From Parvularcula sp038749595 (GTDB lineage: Bacteria > Pseudomonadota > Alphaproteobacteria > Caulobacterales > Parvularculaceae), in assembly GCA_038749595.1 (NCBI GenBank), contig JBCDHW010000012.1, positions 1-64,000 on the forward strand: a stretch of 64,000 bases of DNA, written 5' to 3'. Position numbers and translations under genes: made by a program. The stretch's first letter is position 1. Each line of letters starts with the position of its first letter. Of this stretch, positions 55,920 through 64,000 are shown one piece after another. The notes under the pieces were generated by a model. It saw only the letters and a list, made by a program, of their open reading frames with translations. It searched no databases and was not told the origin of the DNA.

Positions 55920-56537
55920 ATGGACCAGAAGATTTTCTGTCTTGGGTTTCAAAAGACCGGAACGAATTCTGTCACCGCGGCTTTGAAAGTCCTCGGCTAT
56001 ACCCGAGTTGCTGGGTATCTCCCGTTTCGCGATTTGGCGAGCGACCCCGCTGTCACCTGGGCCACGATTGAAGAGCGCGCTGAGGAATTGGCGCGGGACA
56101 ACGAGGTCTTTCAAGACACCCCGTGGCCATTGCTCTACGAGAAGTTCGATACGCTTTATCCGGATGCGAAGTTTATTCTGATGATCCGTGAGCCCCATTC
56201 CTGGGTCGAGAGCTGCGTTGGCGACTTTGCCGATCATGAAAACTACGTACACAAACTGATTTATGGCGTTCCGTATCCCCTTGGACACGAGGACATCTGG
56301 CGCGAACGGTACGAGAAGCACAACGCCGATGTTCAGGCCTATTTTGAGGGGCGTCCGGATAAGCTGTTGGTGATCACAACGGGGGAAGCTGCGTGGGAGC
56401 CACTTTGCGCGTTCCTTGGTCAAGAGGTCCCCGACTTGCCCTGGCCACGCGCGAACACCCGCGCTCAAAAGAAGCGGCTGATGTTTTGGGCCAGGATGCG
56501 TGACCGCCTACGGAACGTTTTCGGCGCGGCTGCTTAA
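55920..56537 (+). CDS. Sulfotransferase family protein (third in the window)
   Basis: A 205-residue protein. The PAPS loop is LGFQKTGTNSVTAALKVLG (residues 8-26) and the 3'-phosphate motif is ILMIREPHSWVESCVGDF. It belongs to the compact sulfotransferase group (PF17784-like), different from the other two here. Its last four bases overlap the converging GNAT gene. The acceptor is unknown. Confidence 0.82.
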   Translation: MDQKIFCLGFQKTGTNSVTAALKVLGYTRVAGYLPFRDLASDPAVTWATIEERAEELARDNEVFQDTPWPLLYEKFDTLYPDAKFILMIREPHSWVESCVGDFADHENYVHKLIYGVPYPLGHEDIWRERYEKHNADVQAYFEGRPDKLLVITTGEAAWEPLCAFLGQEVPDLPWPRANTRAQKKRLMFWARMRDRLRNVFGAAA

Positions 56538-57076
56538 GCGAAGAACGCTTCGCGCGGCGTCTTCCAGATTTCTAAGTTTCCGGCGATGGGGTGGTAGAAT
56601 GCTTCACGCGTGTTGGACGCGCCGAGCTTAGCGGCGACGCGTTGTGATCCGACATTGCTCGGTTCGATGACGTGGATGAGGTGCGCGAGATCAGGGTGCC
56701 GCTCAAGGGTCCATCGTCCGGCAGCTTTCGCGGCTTCGACGGCGTAGCCGCGTCGGCCGCGGCGGGGATGGATGGTCCACCCGACTTCCAGTCCTGGCCA
56801 ACCCTCGGGTTGCCACGGCCCCACGCGGCCAACGAGGGTTCCCGTTGACCGCTCAACCACCGCCATGAACGAAAACCCTACGAGGTCCCAGTGACCCTCG
56901 ACCATCGCAATGTGGCGCCCCGCCTCTTCTCGCGATGCGGGGCCGGGGCCCAAGAAAGCTTCCACGTTGGGTTGGTTGAACAATTCTCGGTAGGTGGCCA
57001 CATCGTGAAGAGTGAACCGCCTGAGATAAAGCCGCTCCGTTTGCAGGACAATGGCGCCGGGAGCGGGCTTGGTCAT
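56534..57076 (-). CDS. GNAT acetyltransferase, RimJ/RimL-like
   Basis: A 180-residue acetyltransferase. TERLYLRRFTLHD at the N-terminus and VGWTIHPRRGRRGYAVEAAKAA (CoA-binding) are typical. The target may be a ribosomal protein or small molecule. Its start overlaps the mdh stop by four bases (ATGA), so it is cotranscribed with mdh. Confidence 0.88.
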   Translation of the reverse strand: MTKPAPGAIVLQTERLYLRRFTLHDVATYRELFNQPNVEAFLGPGPASREEAGRHIAMVEGHWDLVGFSFMAVVERSTGTLVGRVGPWQPEGWPGLEVGWTIHPRRGRRGYAVEAAKAAGRWTLERHPDLAHLIHVIEPSNVGSQRVAAKLGASNTREAFYHPIAGNLEIWKTPREAFFA

Positions 57077-58035
57077 GCGAGGCTCGGCTCGATGCGCTTA
57101 CAGGCTTCGACGAGGTCTTCGACCGCTGCGACCGAGTGGTCGAACATCTGCTTCTCTTCCTCGGTGAAGTTGATCTCAAGGATCCGCTCAGCGCCCTCGT
57201 CACCGATAACGATCGGCACACCGACATAGCGGTCCTTCACGCCGAACTCACCATTCAGGTAAGCCGCACACGGAACGACCACCTTTTTGTCCTTGAGATA
57301 GCTCTCCGCCATCTGGATCGCCGACGCGGCTGGGGCGTAGTAGGCGGAGCCGGTCTTCAGTAGACCAACGATCTCGCCGCCGCCCTTACGGGTGCGGTCA
57401 ACGATCGCGTCGAGCTTTTCTTGTGTGGTCCAACCGAGCTGCACCATGTCCGGCAGCGAGACGCCCGCGACGGTGGAGTAACGCAAACTTGGGACCATCG
57501 TGTCGCCGTGGCCGCCTAGGACGAAGGCCGTAACGCTCTCGACACTGACGTTGAACTCTTCCGCCAGGAACATGCGGAAGCGCGAGCTGTCAAGGATGCC
57601 CGCCATGCCGACGACTTTGCTCGTGGGCAGGCCCGAGAATTTCTGCAGGGCCCAGACCATCGCATCGAGCGGGTTGGTGATGCAGATGACAAAGGCGTTC
57701 GGCGCGTGCTTGGCGATGCCTTCACCGACGGACTTCATCACCTTCAAGTTGATCTCGACGAGGTCGTCGCGGCTCATCCCCGGCTTGCGCGGTACCCCGG
57801 CGGTGACGATGCAGACGTCGGCGCCTGCGATATCGGCGTAGTCCTGGGTGCCTTTCAGGCGGCAGTCGTAACCGTCGACCGGCGCGGACTGGGCGATATC
57901 GAGACCCTTACCTTCTGGGATTCCCTCAGCAATGTCGAACAGGATGACATCGCCAAGCTCCTTCTGCGCCGCGATGTGAGCGAGCGTCCCGCCGATCATA
58001 CCTGATCCGATGAGGGCGATTTTTTTGCGGGCCAT
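57073..58035 (-). CDS. mdh: Malate dehydrogenase
   Basis: A 320-residue LDH-like malate dehydrogenase. The NAD motif is IGSGMIGGTLAH, the substrate Arg loop is GVPRKPGMSRDDL, and the active His is in LGGHGDTMVPS. It oxidises malate to oxaloacetate in the citric acid cycle. The ATG at 58035 has ggaga upstream. In many alphaproteobacteria sucC follows; here a GNAT gene does. Confidence 0.96.
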   Translation of the reverse strand: MARKKIALIGSGMIGGTLAHIAAQKELGDVILFDIAEGIPEGKGLDIAQSAPVDGYDCRLKGTQDYADIAGADVCIVTAGVPRKPGMSRDDLVEINLKVMKSVGEGIAKHAPNAFVICITNPLDAMVWALQKFSGLPTSKVVGMAGILDSSRFRMFLAEEFNVSVESVTAFVLGGHGDTMVPSLRYSTVAGVSLPDMVQLGWTTQEKLDAIVDRTRKGGGEIVGLLKTGSAYYAPAASAIQMAESYLKDKKVVVPCAAYLNGEFGVKDRYVGVPIVIGDEGAERILEINFTEEEKQMFDHSVAAVEDLVEACKRIEPSLA

Positions 58036-58143
58036 GGAGTGTCTCCTTCAACTACTCAAAACTGGTGGCCGCGCTCTAGGCGCCTTAGCGCTGCGCTGCA
58101 ATGACAGGTGACGGTAGCGTTTGGTCGGAGTAGGGCGACCGAG

Positions 58144-58491
58144 GTGGTTAAGTTCCTACGTCTCTTCGCGCTTCTCGCGCTGGTGCACCCGGCCCTGACC
58201 GGCGGCATGCTGCATGTCGACGTTGGGGGGCCAACGGTCGTTGTCACCGTTTGCAGTGAGCACGGCACCTACGAGATGCCCCTCGATTTTGGCGATGTCC
58301 CGCAGGATGAGGGTTCTTTCTCGTGCGGCGACTGCGTCTTGGCCGTTGCCTCAGTTTCAGAGCTACCGCGGCTGATCGAACCTGTGCCGACGGGGAGAGA
58401 CCGCTTCGGTGCCGTGCCGCCGGACGATCACCGCTTCATTCCCTATGCTTGGCGCGCGCCGCCGCTTCGGGGGCCGCCATCCTTCGTTTGA
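58144..58491 (+). CDS. DUF2946-like small exported protein
   Basis: A 115-residue protein with an N-terminal hydrophobic segment (FLRLFALLALVHPALTGGM), a VVTVCSEHG motif and a later FSCGDCVLA (CxxC). This pattern fits DUF2946, often found beside copper genes. The GTG at 58144 gives the natural signal start; a GTG at 58108 would add 12 residues. It lies 42 bases before the outer-membrane protein gene, on the same strand. Copper handling is an inference. Confidence 0.7.
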   Translation: MVKFLRLFALLALVHPALTGGMLHVDVGGPTVVVTVCSEHGTYEMPLDFGDVPQDEGSFSCGDCVLAVASVSELPRLIEPVPTGRDRFGAVPPDDHRFIPYAWRAPPLRGPPSFV

Positions 58492-58533
58492 GATCCTCTT
58501 CCGTGATCTGATACCAAACGAAGGACTTCCTCG

Positions 58534-59619
58534 ATGAAGACAACGCTCTTTGGCGGCCTTGCGCTCGCCACCGCTCTCTCGCCTGTTTTTATGACCCAAG
58601 CGGTCGCCTTTGATGGCCCCCACGCCGCTGACCATGCGCCGATCGGCGTGATGGCCGACCACCGCCACGCCAAGGGCGAGTTTATGGTCAGCTATCGCTT
58701 TATGCGCATGGACATGGACGGGAACCGCGACGGAACCGACAGCCTGTCGCCCGAAACGATCGTCACGACCGTGCCGAACCGCTTTTTCGGAAACCCGATG
58801 CAGCCGCCGACCCTCCGCGTGGTGCCGCTCAACATGACCATGGACATGCACATGGTCGGCGCCATGTACGGGTTGACCGATCGCATCACGCTGATGGCGA
58901 TGGGCTCCTACCTCACCAGCTCGATGGACCACGTTACCTTCCATGGCGGCATGGGGACTACGGTGCTCGGCAACTTCGAGACCGAGACCGCGGGCTTCGG
59001 CGATACGACGGTGATGGCGATCGTCGGCCTCGACAATGGCGCGGACGAGGCGCTGCAGGTCAACGTCAACCTCGGCTTCAGCTTACCTACGGGGTCCATC
59101 ACGGAGACGGACCAGATCTTGACCCCCATGGGCGGAACGCCGAGCCCACGGCTGCCCTATCCGATGCAACTTGGTTCGGGCACGGTCGATTTCAGACCTG
59201 GCCTCACCTATCGCGATCGCGAGGGAAAAATCTCCTGGGGCGGACAAATGTCAGCGATCGTGCGCTTGGGTGAAAACGATGAAGGTTACGCGCTGGGTGA
59301 CCGGCTCGAAGCGACCGGTTGGCTCGGATTTTCGCCTAGCCACGCGGTCACGGGTTCGCTCCGCCTGCGTGCCATGACCCAGGGCGCGATTGACGGGCAA
59401 GACCCGGCGATTGTGGCACCGGTGCAGACGGCTGACCCGGACAATCTCGGCGGCGAGACTGTAGAGATCCTCTTTGGTCTGAACTTAGCGGGTCAAGAGG
59501 ACTGGCGCCGTGGCCATCGCCTGGCCGCGGAGGTTGGCTTGCCGCTCTATCGTGATCTGAACGGTCCCCAGCTGGAGACCGATCTGACATTCACCTTGGG
59601 ATGGCAAAAAGCCTGGTAG
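58534..59619 (+). CDS. Met/His-rich outer-membrane transporter-like protein
   Basis: A 361-residue exported protein with signal (ends TQAVA). The N-terminal mature part is rich in His, Met and Asp (HAADHAPIGVMADHRHAKGE, YRFMRMDMDG, MTMDMHMVGAMYG), followed by alternating beta strands to LGWQKAW. It resembles the putative MetA-pathway/phenol-degradation outer-membrane family often near copper genes. The ATG at 58534 has tcctcg only; coupling with the DUF2946-like gene is by proximity. Confidence 0.75.
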   Translation: MKTTLFGGLALATALSPVFMTQAVAFDGPHAADHAPIGVMADHRHAKGEFMVSYRFMRMDMDGNRDGTDSLSPETIVTTVPNRFFGNPMQPPTLRVVPLNMTMDMHMVGAMYGLTDRITLMAMGSYLTSSMDHVTFHGGMGTTVLGNFETETAGFGDTTVMAIVGLDNGADEALQVNVNLGFSLPTGSITETDQILTPMGGTPSPRLPYPMQLGSGTVDFRPGLTYRDREGKISWGGQMSAIVRLGENDEGYALGDRLEATGWLGFSPSHAVTGSLRLRAMTQGAIDGQDPAIVAPVQTADPDNLGGETVEILFGLNLAGQEDWRRGHRLAAEVGLPLYRDLNGPQLETDLTFTLGWQKAW

Positions 59620-59627
59620 GTTGAGGG

Positions 59628-59680
59628 GGAACGGTCGCGGGCCGTGGAGCCCTGCCACCATGGCCCGCGATTGTCGTTCC
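59628..59680. terminator. Long imperfect hairpin between converging genes
   Basis: Nested arms ggaacg/cgttcc, cgcgggcc/ggcccgcg and gtgg/ccac fold around a seven-base loop, with small internal bulges, in the gap between the outer-membrane protein stop and the symporter stop. It is likely a bidirectional transcript end, but lacks a T-tract. Confidence 0.5.
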
Positions 59681-59681
59681 G

Positions 59682-61151
59682 CTACTCCGCCGGCGCTTCG
59701 CTCGAGTCGCCAGCTTCCTTGGCCGCTGCGTCACGCGCTTTGAAATACTCGCGCGTCATCGTGAAGACGACGGGGCTGAGAATGATCAAGGCCACCAGGT
59801 TCGGCGCAGCCATCATGCCGGTCAGTGTATCGGCCACCAGCCAGACGAGTTCGATGATGTTGGTGATGTCGTCCTTGAACGCAACCAGAGACGCGCCGCC
59901 GAACACCACCGCGATCCAGCTGAGCCGGAAAGGAAAAATCGCTTTCTCTGAGAACAGAAAAGCGCAGCACCGCTCGCCGTAATAGGACCAACCAAGGATC
60001 GTCGTGAAGGCGAAGATCACGAGGCTGATCGAAACGATATGCTCGCCCACGCCCGTCAGCGTCGCATCGAACGCCGCGGCGGTGAGGGGAACAGCGATCA
60101 AGCATTGCTCGGGCCGATCGTTCTCCAGGAACTGGCTGAGCGTTTCAGCGGTAGGCTGACAAACATCAGCGACAACGCCCGAGGTCAGAATGACCAGCGC
60201 CGTCAACGTACAGATGATCAGTGTGTCAATGATCGTCCCGAGCATGGCGACGATGCCTTGGTTGACCGGGTCTTTGTTCTTGGCCGCGGCGTGCGCGATA
60301 GGCGCAGACCCTTGTCCCGCTTCGTTGGAGAAAATCCCGCGGGCGACCCCGCGTTGCATCGCCAGCATGAGGAGCCCGATAGAAATCCCAGTTCCTGCGC
60401 TATCCAAACCAAATGCGCCGCGGAAAATCGCGCCAAATGCCGCTGGAACCGCGCTAATGTTCAGTGCAATGACGATCAAACCGGCAATAAGGTAGGTCGC
60501 CGCCATAAACGGTACGAGTTTCGATGCAACACCTGCGATCCGTTTGACACCGCCGAGGATCACAGCAGCCGCCGCGGCCGAGAGGACGGCGGCGGTCACG
60601 AACGGATTGATCCCGTAAGCGGCGTTCAGCCCATCGGCAATCGAGTTCGACTGCACCATCGCGCCGGTGCCCCAGGCGCCGAAGATCCCGAACGTAGCGA
60701 ACAAACCCGCGAGCCAGATCCACTTCTGGCCCATGCCGTTTTTGATGTAGTACATTGGCCCACCGACATGGTTGCCATTGGCGTCGGTTTCGCGGAACCG
60801 CAAGGCGAGCAGGCCTTCGGAGTATTTCGTCGCTGTACCGACGATTGCGGTCATCCACATCCAGAAGACGGCGCCAGGCCCACCGATTGCAATCGCCGCA
60901 GCGACGCCGCCAATGTTCCCGGTCCCGATGGTCGACGACAGTGCGGTCATGAGCGCACCAAACGGAGAAACTTCGCCGTCTGACTGGCCGGTCCGTTTCC
61001 GGAAGAGCTCAGAAAACGCAAAGCCCAGCTTCCGCACCGGCAGAAACTTGAGGCTCACGGTCAGGTAGAGACCCGTTCCCAGCAGCAGCGCCAGCATTGG
61101 GATGCCCCAAACGATGTCGTTCAACTGCGCGATGATCTGTTCGAAGTTCAT
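59682..61151 (-). CDS. Alanine/glycine:cation symporter (AGCS family)
   Basis: A 489-residue transporter with about ten membrane helices. Signature segments are ALSSTIGTGNIGGVAAAIAIGGPGAVFWMW, RETDANGNHVGGPMYYI and GIFSNEAGQGSAPIAHAAA. It takes up alanine or glycine with Na+. The ATG at 61151 has gagagcgg upstream. Divergent from an unknown membrane protein across 152 bases. Confidence 0.93.
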   Translation of the reverse strand: MNFEQIIAQLNDIVWGIPMLALLLGTGLYLTVSLKFLPVRKLGFAFSELFRKRTGQSDGEVSPFGALMTALSSTIGTGNIGGVAAAIAIGGPGAVFWMWMTAIVGTATKYSEGLLALRFRETDANGNHVGGPMYYIKNGMGQKWIWLAGLFATFGIFGAWGTGAMVQSNSIADGLNAAYGINPFVTAAVLSAAAAAVILGGVKRIAGVASKLVPFMAATYLIAGLIVIALNISAVPAAFGAIFRGAFGLDSAGTGISIGLLMLAMQRGVARGIFSNEAGQGSAPIAHAAAKNKDPVNQGIVAMLGTIIDTLIICTLTALVILTSGVVADVCQPTAETLSQFLENDRPEQCLIAVPLTAAAFDATLTGVGEHIVSISLVIFAFTTILGWSYYGERCCAFLFSEKAIFPFRLSWIAVVFGGASLVAFKDDITNIIELVWLVADTLTGMMAAPNLVALIILSPVVFTMTREYFKARDAAAKEAGDSSEAPAE

Positions 61152-61303
61152 CCGGGCCGCTCTCCTCAGAATTCCTGGCTCAAAGCGACGGACGCTAGGG
61201 GCGGCGCTTGCGCTTGTCTAGAATATGTCGGTGGCAGGAGAAACGGCCCGTGAAAATCGCTTTCGAGCACTTATCTGCTATAGATCGCGGTCTGGGGTGA
61301 AGG

Positions 61304-62125
61304 GTGTTGTGGCTTATGCGTTGGTTGGGGGAGCTGTTTAGGCGGCACCGGACATACACTGTGTTGATGGTCTGGTTCGCGATTGCGACGCCGATGTTCG
61401 CCGTGTTGATGGCCTTCGACGCGCGCCAGGTGGATGGCGCGAACGTTTGGCTCAAGTCCGTCAAGTTCGGTGGTTCTTTTGTCACCTACTATTTCGCATT
61501 GGCGTTTTTCGCTAGGTGGATGCCGCCGGGCTCGAAGGACCGGTTCTGGCAGCGTGCCGCGGTCGTCGCGATGGTCATCGCGATTGTCTATGAATTCGTC
61601 TGGCTGACGGCAGCCGGCTATCTCGGCATCCGCTCCCACTACAATTACGACGGCGGCCTGTTCACGATCCTCTACCCGGTAGCGGGGTTGATGGCGCTGA
61701 TCCTTGTGCTCGGTGCGTTGGCGATGGGGACCGCGATCTTGCGGGGCAAACACGATGCTCCGAACCCGGCCATGGCCGCCGCGATCGGTTGGGGGCTCGT
61801 GTTGGTGTTTATTCTCACGCCGATTGTTGGCTTTCCGCTATCGAATGGTCCGACAAACCTTGGTGGTTCCTTCAACGGTTATGGCGAGGGCCTGTTCGGA
61901 TGGCGCGTGCCGGGAGGTGATCTGCGTGCGGCGCATTTCCTGGCCACCCATGCGCTTCATGTCGTGCCGTTGGTCGCCTTTCTGCCGACCCGCATTTTCA
62001 AGGATGCGCTTGGGATCTGGCTCGTCCGGCTGATTGCCTTAGGGTATGCAGCGGTCGTGTTGGTCCTCGCGATCAACGTTGTCCGTGGACAAGACCTCCC
62101 CGCCATCCTGCGGATGCCAACTTAA
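61304..62125 (+). CDS. Uncharacterised polytopic membrane protein
   Basis: A 273-residue protein with about seven membrane helices. A striking segment is GGDLRAAHFLATHALHVVPL with three His in or near a helix; also YNYDGGLFTILYP. I do not recognise the family. The GTG at 61304 and the ATG at 61316 are both possible starts. Its stop overlaps the stop of the converging zapE gene by four bases. Confidence 0.75.
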   Translation: MLWLMRWLGELFRRHRTYTVLMVWFAIATPMFAVLMAFDARQVDGANVWLKSVKFGGSFVTYYFALAFFARWMPPGSKDRFWQRAAVVAMVIAIVYEFVWLTAAGYLGIRSHYNYDGGLFTILYPVAGLMALILVLGALAMGTAILRGKHDAPNPAMAAAIGWGLVLVFILTPIVGFPLSNGPTNLGGSFNGYGEGLFGWRVPGGDLRAAHFLATHALHVVPLVAFLPTRIFKDALGIWLVRLIALGYAAVVLVLAINVVRGQDLPAILRMPT

Positions 62126-63270
62126 GCGGCGGTGTTCGGGGTGTCGTGTTCGCAGACATGCTCTTCGCGAAGATAGTCCTCGCTGCGCATCTCGAAGAGA
62201 CGGCTGGCGGTGCGCTCAAACTCGAAGGCGAGTTTCCCCTCCGGGTACAGAGCATCCGGCTCCGCTGCCGCTGAGCAAATCAGCTTACAGCGGTGATCAT
62301 AAAGAGCATCGATCAGGGTGCGGAACCTACTCGCCGCGTCAGCATTCTCTGGGCTGAGCAGCGGAATGTCATCGAGGAATAGAGTGGAGTAGAACTTGGC
62401 GAGAGCCAGATAGTCAGAAGAACCAAGGGGTTGGTCGCAGAAATGGGCGAAGCTGCCCCGCCCGATCGGTCCCATCGCCTTGGGGATCGTCAGTTCACGA
62501 CCAGCGACGGTGATCACGGCTTTGTCGACAGCCCCGCCCTGGGTCTGCGCGGTGAAGGCCGCGTCCATCGCCGCGGTGCTCTCTCCGCCTAAAGGTGAGA
62601 AATAGAGGCCATGCTTTTGCAGTCCGGAGAGCCTGTAGTCCTCGGCTGCTTGCAAATGGTGCAGGTCGAGCGTTTCGGAAATCAGCGCGATGAACGGTAG
62701 AAAGAGCTCACGATTGATGCCGTCCTTATAAAGATCAGTTGGATGCCGGTTCGATGTCACAACGAGGGTGCCGCCGCGCTCAAAATAGTGCTCGAAAAGG
62801 CGACCAACGAGCATCGCGTCGGCGATATCTGTGATTTGCATTTCATCAAGGCACAAAAGTTCAGCACGCTGAAAAGCGGCTTTGGCGGCGTGGGGAATGG
62901 GATCGTCAAGACCAAAGCGCCGCGCCCGGGCGGGGTCTTTGCGCCGTTCGCCGTCCGTCATCTTGCGCCATCCCGCGATGAAGGCGTGCATCTCCTCCAT
63001 GAAGGCATGATAGTGCAGGCGGCGCGTGGGTAAGTCGGGCGCCGACCGCGCAAACATATCCATCAGGAGCGTTTTTCCCGCCCCGACCCCGCCGTAGAGA
63101 TAAAGCCCGCCAGCATCGCGGGGCGCTTGCCAGGGCAAATGACGCGGTTTTTCATTGCGCAGACGATCTTCAAGCGCGCCCAAAGCCTCGGCTGCCGCAC
63201 CCTGGGCGGGATCAGGCCGCAGGCTACCTTCAGCCAGCATCGTCTGGTAATTCTGCAGCGTCTGCGCCAT
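62122..63270 (-). CDS. zapE: Cell-division-associated AFG1-like ATPase ZapE
   Basis: A 382-residue P-loop ATPase. Walker A is GGVGAGKTLLMDMF, with YHAFMEEMHAFI, LCLDEMQITDIADAML and VVTSNRHPTDLYKDGI as in ZapE/AFG1. It affects Z-ring stability and is related to mitochondrial AFG1. The ATG at 63270 starts MAQTLQNYQ; an earlier start at 63321 overlaps the divergent dehydratase and is unlikely. Starts of the two divergent genes are about 26 bases apart. Confidence 0.93.
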   Translation of the reverse strand: MAQTLQNYQTMLAEGSLRPDPAQGAAAEALGALEDRLRNEKPRHLPWQAPRDAGGLYLYGGVGAGKTLLMDMFARSAPDLPTRRLHYHAFMEEMHAFIAGWRKMTDGERRKDPARARRFGLDDPIPHAAKAAFQRAELLCLDEMQITDIADAMLVGRLFEHYFERGGTLVVTSNRHPTDLYKDGINRELFLPFIALISETLDLHHLQAAEDYRLSGLQKHGLYFSPLGGESTAAMDAAFTAQTQGGAVDKAVITVAGRELTIPKAMGPIGRGSFAHFCDQPLGSSDYLALAKFYSTLFLDDIPLLSPENADAASRFRTLIDALYDHRCKLICSAAAEPDALYPEGKLAFEFERTASRLFEMRSEDYLREEHVCEHDTPNTAA

Positions 63271-63296
63271 GGCTACCTCGGATAGGGATGGCGAGT

Positions 63297-64000
63297 ATGG
63301 CTGACAACGGTTCGGTTTCAATTGACGACGTCCGCGCGGCGCAACGGCGCATCGCCGATCATATCGTCCGCACGCCGCTCCTTCAGGCTGATGCTTTGGA
63401 TGAGCGCGCGGGCGGCGCGGTCTTTTGCAAGGCTGAGTGTTTGCAAGGCACGGGTTCGTTCAAGCTGCGCGGGGCGATGAACCATGTCCTCTCGCTGCGC
63501 GAGGACCAAAAGCCAGGTGGTGTTGTCGCCTATTCTTCGGGTAACCACGCCCAAGGTGTGGCGCGGGCGGCAAAGCGCGCAGGCGTCCCCGCAGCGATCG
63601 TGATGCCATCCGATGCGCCTCTTGCGAAACGTCAGCGGACCGCGCGCGACGGTGCCGAGGTGATCCTCTACGACCGTGTCCGGGAGAGCCGCGAGGAGAT
63701 TGGCGCGCGCCTAGCCGAAGAGCGCGGCGCTGTTCTGATCCCTCCGTTTGATCATCCGCTCACTGTTGCGGGCCAGGGGACCGCCGGGTTGGAAATCGTC
63801 GAGGATATGGCGCAACCGATCGATCAATTGGTGATTTGCGGAGGAGGCGGCGGTCTCGCCGCGGGCATCACCCTCGCTGTACGTGACCAGCATCCGCATG
63901 CGGAAATTTATGTGGTGGAGCCGGAAGGCTTTGACGACACCGGGCGATCTCTGGCGTCAGGGTCGATCCAGCGGAACGATCAGTTGACGGGCTCCATCTG
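63297..64000 (+). CDS. Threonine/serine dehydratase, 3' end cut by window edge
   Basis: The first 234 residues of a fold-type II PLP enzyme. The PLP lysine is in GTGSFKLRGAMNH, SSGNHAQGVA is the substrate loop and VICGGGGGLAAG the phosphate-binding loop. It fits threonine dehydratase (ilvA/tdcB-like) or serine racemase; the missing C-terminus (an ACT domain or not) would decide. An ATG at 63288 would add three residues. Divergent from zapE. Confidence 0.9.
   Translation, partial: MADNGSVSIDDVRAAQRRIADHIVRTPLLQADALDERAGGAVFCKAECLQGTGSFKLRGAMNHVLSLREDQKPGGVVAYSSGNHAQGVARAAKRAGVPAAIVMPSDAPLAKRQRTARDGAEVILYDRVRESREEIGARLAEERGAVLIPPFDHPLTVAGQGTAGLEIVEDMAQPIDQLVICGGGGGLAAGITLAVRDQHPHAEIYVVEPEGFDDTGRSLASGSIQRNDQLTGSI

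Noticed and set aside
60039..60983. 314-codon plus-strand frame opposite the AGCS symporter
   Set aside because: The symporter translation is convincing; the opposite frame is rich in Arg, His and Asp without motifs.

Overview
The window reads as a contiguous piece of an alphaproteobacterial chromosome. The organism is Gram-negative: it carries an LptE lipoprotein, a porin, apolipoprotein N-acyltransferase and several lipobox lipoproteins. Supporting signs of Alphaproteobacteria are the miaB-phoH-ybeY-corC-lnt-HTH-metK-trmB gene order, a DUF3576 lipoprotein next to leuS, a CenR-type response regulator, and a hopanoid cluster of the hpnC-D-E-F-G type. The DNA is fairly GC-rich and genes are tightly packed, with many ATGA, GTGA or TTGA stop/start overlaps. 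I saw no rRNA, tRNA, CRISPR array, insertion sequence or phage module. The genus cannot be fixed from the sequence alone.

Bases 1-16180 are a triterpenoid (hopanoid) district. dxs (truncated by the window edge) and ispH, the first and last enzymes of the MEP isoprenoid pathway, bracket it. Inside are a sulfotransferase, a beta-propeller-like lipoprotein and hpnA in one overlapping run; hpnB facing hpnA; then hpnC, hpnD, hpnE, squalene-hopene cyclase and hpnG plus a medium-chain dehydrogenase on the plus strand. A minus-strand run ispH-hpnH-transglutaminase-like gene closes it. Together these genes make precursors, build squalene through presqualene diphosphate and hydroxysqualene, cyclise it, and start the C35 side chain (HpnH, HpnG). 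The extra sulfotransferase, lipoprotein, dehydrogenase and transglutaminase-like genes have no established hopanoid role and are the best candidates for something new.

Bases 16400-28100 hold a class II aldolase-like gene, a DEAD-box helicase, a histidine kinase-glycosyltransferase-2OG oxygenase run, and the rimP-lipoprotein-nusA operon. That operon has a terminator-like hairpin in its leader, and a 111-bp palindromic element sits in frame inside the signal peptide of the lipoprotein. nusA is not followed by ylxR/infB. A divergent glycosyltransferase-sulfotransferase pair follows.

Bases 27400-39500 are the conserved RNA-processing and envelope block trmB-metK-HTH-lnt-corC-ybeY-phoH-miaB on the minus strand. 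Two metabolic genes interrupt it: putA between the HTH gene and metK, and a short-chain dehydrogenase between phoH and ybeY.

Bases 39500-46500 carry a membrane protein, an MscS channel, a PEP-mutase-family enzyme, a CenR-like regulator, a YggS-type PLP protein, a ThiE-like protein and a porin. Bases 46500-52500 are DUF3576 lipoprotein-leuS-lptE-holA-trmD-rplS, ending in a clear intrinsic terminator. Bases 52580-64000 are mixed: a small SPFH-tail-like membrane protein, a VOC protein, an M28 peptidase with an alpha/beta-hydrolase lipoprotein, a third sulfotransferase, a GNAT protein, mdh, a DUF2946-like protein with a Met/His-rich outer-membrane protein, an AGCS symporter, an unknown membrane protein, zapE and a truncated threonine/serine dehydratase.
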